From Geobacter sp. UBA1603 (lineage in GTDB: Bacteria > Desulfobacterota > Desulfuromonadia > Geobacterales > Pseudopelobacteraceae): a DNA stretch of 7,082 nucleotides. Shown here piece after piece: positions 5,099-7,082 of this stretch. Made by a program: the position numbers and the translations under genes. Below the pieces are notes generated by a model that was given only the letters and a program-made list of their open reading frames with translations, did not search any database and was not told where the DNA came from. The DNA lies in NCBI GenBank assembly GCA_002322035.1, contig DCNF01000047.1, positions 7,223 through 14,304 of the forward strand. The letters run 5' to 3'. The stretch's first letter is position 1. Every line of letters begins with the position of its first letter.

Positions 5099-7082
5099 TC
5101 AGTGCTTTTTTCGTTGCGATGCAGCAGTGCCTGATTGTCTGCCGGACGATTTTCGGACCTGCTCGGCCATCTCCCGCAGCCGCCGGTCGACCAGCCCGAA
5201 GACGCTCCCCTTGGGAAAATTTCCCCTGTTGTTGCGGACACCGGCCGGTTTGCCGGTCAGAATTTCGATTCCCTCTTCGATTGTCTCCACGCTCCAGATG
5301 TGGAACTGGCCGCTTCTCACTGCGTCCACCACCTGGTCGTTCAGCATCAGGTGGCGCCGGTTGGCCTTCGGGATCACCACCCCCTGGTGACCGTTCAGCC
5401 CTTGGGATTTGCAGACGGCGTAGAACCCCTCGATCTTGTGGTTGACGCCACCGATCGGCTGGATTTTTCCGTGCTGGTTGACGCTGCCGGTAACGGCGAC
5501 CCCCTGGCGGATCGGCACCCCGGAGAGGGCCGAGAGCAGGGCGTACAGCTCGGTTGAGGAGGCGCTGTCCCCCTCAATGCCGTCATAGGACTGCTCGAAG
5601 CAGATCGATGCCGAAAGCGAGAGCGGGTGCGAAGCGGCAAACGTACCCCCCAGGTAGCCGGTCAGAATCAGCACCCCCTTGTCATGGATCGGGCCGGAGA
5701 GCTTGACTTCGCGCTCGATGTTGACCATGCCGGCCTGGCCGACATAAATCCGGGCGGTGATCCGGGTCGGCCGTCCGAAGGTGTGATCGCCGAGGCTGAT
5801 GACCGACAGGCCGTTGATCTGTCCGGTGACCGCTCCACTGGTGTCAACCATGATCGTGCCGTCTTCGTACAGCTCGTGCAGCCGCTCCTCGATCCGGTTG
5901 ACCCGGTAAAGCTTCTCATCGGCGGCCCGCTGCACGTCATCGGCCGATACGATGTCGTGGCCGTTTTTACGGGCCCAGTAGCAGGCTTCTCGGATCAGAT
6001 CGGCAATTTCCATGAAACGGGCCGAAAGCTTGTGCTGGTCTTCGACCATCCGGCTGGTGTGCTCCAGCAGGCGGGCAACTCCCAGGCGGTCAAAATGGGG
6101 CAGGTCCTTGCAGCGGCAGTGGGTGGCAACAAACAGGGCATAATCCCTAATCACGTCCGGGGTCCGCGCCACGCGGCTGTCAAACTCGGCCTTAACCTTG
6201 AAAAATTTGCGGTAATCCGGGTCCAGGTGGAAGAGCAGGTAATAGATCCAGGGGGAGCCGATCAGCACGATCTTGGCCTGCAGCGGAACCGGCTCCGGCT
6301 TGAGCGATACCATGGTCATGAAACGGTACTGCTCGAGCACGTCCTCAATGCGGATCTCAGCGGTACGGATGCAGCGTTTCAGCGAGTCCCAGACAAAGGG
6401 GTTTATCAGCACTTCGCGAGCATCAATCACCAGATAACCGCCGTTGGCGCGGTGAAGGGCGCCGGAGCGGATCATGGTGAAGTCGGTAACCGCCACGCCG
6501 CCGTACTGCATGACATGCTCGATCCGGCCGAAGAGGTTGTTGTAGGTCGGATTCGATTCGAACACGACCGGAGCGCCGTCGCTCTCCCGGTTATCAACCA
6601 GGATATTGACTTCGTAGCGCTCGAAGCTTGGCTCCTGCCGGGGGATCTTGATCCCCGGAATCTGGGGCTGGGGCGGCTGGGGCTTGAAGTCGTCCAGGTT
6701 GTTGAGGATATCCTCCTGGACCGCGTCCAGGTAGCCCAGGACCTTGTCATGGCCGTTGTAGCGCTCACGGATCGGGGTGAGCCGGTGGCCGAGGCAGGAC
6801 ATGCCCAGCTCGCGATCGGCCTGGGCCAATGCCTCTTTCGTCGCTTTCTCGCTGTCGCGCACCTGGCGCAGCACATCATTGAGGCGTTCGGTCAGCAGCT
6901 TGCCGTACTTGTCCAGCCTCTGCCGCTTTTTATCGGTAAGGTTTTCGTATTCTTCCTGGGTGAAATTGCGTCCCTGGATCTGGGGCACCACCACCAGGCC
7001 GGATACGGTCCGCTGCAGGGCGAATCCCCGCGTGGTACACTCTTTCTCCAGGGCTTGAAACAGTGCGTTGTTGCCGGCCTGA
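5099..7082 (-). CDS. Lon-related ATP-dependent protease, AAA_32/Lon_C type (N-terminus beyond window)
   Basis: The frame is open from the right edge (first complete codon at 7081) to the TGA at 5101-5099, giving 660 visible residues. The apparent start at 6994 is only an internal GTG, because the frame and family similarity continue upstream. Counting from 7081, residues 45-91 form a charged helical, probably coiled-coil insert. A Pro-rich linker follows at about 132-150. GALHRANGGYLVIDA (207-221) is the family's Walker B region, and KIVLIGSP (270-277) resembles sensor 1. The Lon-type protease domain fills about 405-615. It has the catalytic serine in EGDSASS (Ser506) and the catalytic lysine in GGVNHKIEG (Lys549), 43 residues apart, as in E. 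coli Lon. The Gly-Asp-Ser context is that of LonB/YcbZ-like proteins, not Gly-Pro-Ser of LonA. Walker A must lie in the missing part. It is not membrane-anchored in the visible part and probably degrades damaged cytoplasmic proteins. It precedes the hemerythrin gene. Confidence 0.94.
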   Translation of the reverse strand, partial: QAGNNALFQALEKECTTRGFALQRTVSGLVVVPQIQGRNFTQEEYENLTDKKRQRLDKYGKLLTERLNDVLRQVRDSEKATKEALAQADRELGMSCLGHRLTPIRERYNGHDKVLGYLDAVQEDILNNLDDFKPQPPQPQIPGIKIPRQEPSFERYEVNILVDNRESDGAPVVFESNPTYNNLFGRIEHVMQYGGVAVTDFTMIRSGALHRANGGYLVIDAREVLINPFVWDSLKRCIRTAEIRIEDVLEQYRFMTMVSLKPEPVPLQAKIVLIGSPWIYYLLFHLDPDYRKFFKVKAEFDSRVARTPDVIRDYALFVATHCRCKDLPHFDRLGVARLLEHTSRMVEDQHKLSARFMEIADLIREACYWARKNGHDIVSADDVQRAADEKLYRVNRIEERLHELYEDGTIMVDTSGAVTGQINGLSVISLGDHTFGRPTRITARIYVGQAGMVNIEREVKLSGPIHDKGVLILTGYLGGTFAASHPLSLSASICFEQSYDGIEGDSASSTELYALLSALSGVPIRQGVAVTGSVNQHGKIQPIGGVNHKIEGFYAVCKSQGLNGHQGVVIPKANRRHLMLNDQVVDAVRSGQFHIWSVETIEEGIEILTGKPAGVRNNRGNFPKGSVFGLVDRRLREMAEQVRKSSGRQSGTAASQRKKH

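Noticed and set aside
6994..6996. Apparent start of the Lon-related gene at a GTG codon near 6994
   Set aside because: The frame remains open to 7081, the upstream residues fit the family, and the ATP-binding Walker A must lie further upstream. This is an internal valine codon.

Overview
The window looks like ordinary chromosome from a GC-rich, Gram-negative, probably anaerobic deltaproteobacterium. Geobacter and its relatives (Desulfuromonadia) fit best. This placement is inference from recalled family resemblance: a PpiD-type periplasmic chaperone, a long-form PurC, a stand-alone bacteriohemerythrin, a large Lon-related protease and a tiny SAP/Rho_N-plus-cysteine protein. No rRNA, tRNA, IS element, CRISPR array or phage gene is visible, and nothing in composition suggests recent transfer.

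Left part (1-1574, minus strand): a two-gene operon. A 76-residue acidic protein of unknown function is followed, with a 4-base ATGA overlap, by a cobalamin-type radical SAM protein. The radical SAM frame is open from its start at 1347 to the window edge, so its C-terminus is cut off. 

Divergent gap (1575-1808): it holds a good sigma70-like promoter reading right and a striking 47-base imperfect palindrome overlapping its -10 box. No convincing leftward promoter was found.

Middle (1809-4356, plus strand): a membrane-anchored PpiD/SurA-like protein appears to have lost its catalytic parvulin domain. Eleven bases after it comes purC, for the de novo purine step from CAIR to SAICAR. The unit ends in a textbook intrinsic terminator.

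Right part: a 59-residue SAP/Rho_N-like protein with four C-terminal cysteines (plus strand) converges on a minus-strand unit, with a perfect 13-bp stem-loop between them. The minus-strand unit is a Lon-related ATP-dependent protease (N-terminus beyond the window) followed after 16 bases by a bacteriohemerythrin with all seven di-iron ligands. PpiD-like chaperone, Lon-like protease and hemerythrin could all serve envelope or cytoplasmic protein quality control and oxygen handling, but only their proximity supports a link. I did not find a clearly new multi-gene system. The best leads are the palindrome before ppiD, the parvulin-less PpiD, the acidic-protein/radical SAM pair and the four-cysteine mini-protein.
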